DNA from: Lagopus muta | Taxonomy: Eukaryota > Chordata > Aves > Galliformes > Phasianidae | DNA length: 64,000 nucleotides | Reading direction: 5' to 3' | Assembly: GCF_023343835.1 (NCBI RefSeq) | Contig: NC_064439.1 | Location: forward strand, 29,923,933 to 29,987,932 | Notes under the pieces: model-generated | Told to the model about the DNA's origin: nothing | Seen by the model: only the letters and a program-made list of their open reading frames with translations | Databases searched by the model: none | Made by a program: the position numbers and the translations under genes | Shown here: piece by piece, positions 62,561-64,000 of the stretch | How positions within the stretch are numbered: position 1 is the first letter of the stretch | Layout of the letters: each line of letters starts with the position of its first letter

Positions 62561-64000
62561 AGGAAATAAGTATGAATAGTATTATTAACTTTTAAGAAAC
62601 AAAGCAGAAACACAGTTTTGGAGAGTTTCTGTAATTATTGAGTTTTTATTACAGTTTTTGTCCTGAAAAATTACCTTCACGTTTCAGGAACAAGAATGGA
62701 TAGGAAGTATCTCAAATTCTGTAAGGAAATTAACATCATGTAAGCTCTGTTTTGTTATTTTATTTAATGGTAAAATTGAATCAGTGCTACACAGTATACA
62801 TGCAACAGTTCATTTAAACCAGTGCGTTTAAATAAATGAATAGATACACTTACAATCTGAATCAGAAATTAAAATCATTAATTTCTTCATTTTTTCTTTT
62901 ACTTTCGTGTTTTCTTCTTTATTTCTTTCCTGCAAATAACCCAACAAGTTATCTCTTTAAAAATTTCATTTTGTGTTTTTTAAAGGTCTCACAGGTGTCC
63001 CTGAACCACATCCCTCTTTTGCAGAAGAGATCACAGTTGTGAGGAGCCACCTCGTGAGGATTTGTCAGTAATTAAGTGGTAGGCCTGTATGTGAAATGAA
63101 GAAGAGCTTATCACCAAAGCTGATGTTCTAGAAAATCTCATCTGACATTTTTAGAATTAGTTTTGCTAGTGTTTAGCTGCAGAAATTCCTTATAAATGCA
63201 TTTTTCTCCAATGTTGCAAGACTGCAATAATCACTGTAGAGATCATAACTGAAGCAAATGTAGCAAAGATACATACAATACATACAATCGAGTGTGCTGT
63301 GTTCTGGCCAGAGAGCTTAACTAGTTCATCTCTTTTCTAACACCCTAACAGCCTACCTTCATCTCTCATGTTTGCTAACAAGAGATAAAAATTGTAAGAG
63401 AAAAATAGGAAATTTTATGTTCTGAAACTGGTTATGACTTCAGGTTTTATTGCAGGAAATTATTTTGTTTGTTTGTTTGTTTATTTGCAGAAAGGGAGAA
63501 GAAATGGAAGTTTTTGGGTTTTTTTTTTTTTATTAGGACTGTTTATAATGCTAGGATTTATTAATAGAAGGAGGCTGAAATGTGAGAGCCTAAGAAGGCA
63601 ATATGGAAGAACTCAACAAGCTATAGAAAAAATGAATAACAAACCATATATTTTTCCCACCTGTGACAGGGCACTGCATAAAAATACCTGGGAATGAATG
63701 CAAACAATGTGCTGTGGAGAGTGACAATAAAACAGGGATGACAGTATAAAGAGAAAATGATGAATGTATTAACACAGGTAAGTTAGATAAAAGATCACAG
63801 GGAAGAGTAAAGAATTCACTCTAAGCAGATCTTGAATAGTGTAACAGGAAGTAGTACTATTGTTAGATGTGGATTTGGTAGGGAATGTGGTGACAACAGA
63901 GTGTGAGAGAATCTCTGAGTTTATATGGAGAGATTTATATTTATGCCTCTAGATATACATTTATAGATATTTGTACCAAATATATATTTTGATATCCCTG
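62561..64000. other. Unique AT-rich noncoding stretch to window end
   Basis: No gene recognised. A (GTTT)n run leads into an acceptor-like 'tttgcag' at 63490, and a consensus donor CAG/GTAAGT lies at 63777/63778. The 287-bp interval between them contains a T12 run and a second acceptor-like site, so it is a weak exon candidate. Confidence 0.45.

Noticed and set aside
63491-63777. Exon candidate between a (GTTT)n acceptor and a CAG/GTAAGT donor
   Set aside because: The acceptor is within a microsatellite, the interval contains a T12 run and a second acceptor-like site, and the coding frame is not open to the donor.

Overview
The window looks like a gene-poor stretch of a bird nuclear genome. 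The evidence is the repeat content. Six chicken-repeat-1 (CR1) LINE retrotransposon copies carry the typical avian 3' end (a '...ggtcccttccaaccc' block followed by one to three short ATTCTGTG-type repeats), and I see no Alu-like or L1-like sequence. The base composition is AT-rich, with many poly(A)/poly(T) runs and short microsatellites, and no reading frame outside the CR1 copies looks like a real protein. A galliform is plausible but not provable from this sequence. I found no ordinary protein-coding gene, rRNA, tRNA or CRISPR array, and nothing that looks like a self-contained undescribed system.

Layout. Bases 1-1010 hold unique sequence and then an LTR-like repeat whose edge is duplicated in tandem. 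From 1010 to about 29.5 kb is unique intergenic or intronic DNA. Several blocks there (about 15.8-17.3, 18.2-18.9, 24.0-24.6, 25.2-25.7 and 28.2-28.6 kb) keep CpG dinucleotides and homeodomain-type TAAT sites in a way that suggests old regulatory elements. A second LTR-like repeat with a perfect 12-bp inverted repeat lies at about 29.5-29.95 kb. From 30 to 50.7 kb is mostly featureless DNA with homopolymer tracts (A29, T24, G22, and an A16/T18 foldback) and one short CR1 3' fragment at 41.2 kb.

The most structured part is 50.76-59.48 kb, where five of the six CR1 copies are packed. A plus-strand copy with several frameshifts (50.76-51.90) is followed by a plus-strand copy of another subfamily (52.17-53.35). 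Next is a nested pair: a fairly intact minus-strand CR1 with an uninterrupted reverse-transcriptase frame of more than 400 codons, inserted into an older plus-strand CR1. A very decayed CR1 lies at 58.87-59.48. At least three age or subfamily classes can be told apart. All copies are 5'-truncated, so none can code for the full retrotransposition machinery.

Between and around the repeats are a few splice-site-bounded segments (20833-21031, 21320-21470, 57343-57496) that could be exons of an unannotated transcript, most likely non-coding. These, and the candidate regulatory blocks, are inferences that need RNA data and cross-species alignment.
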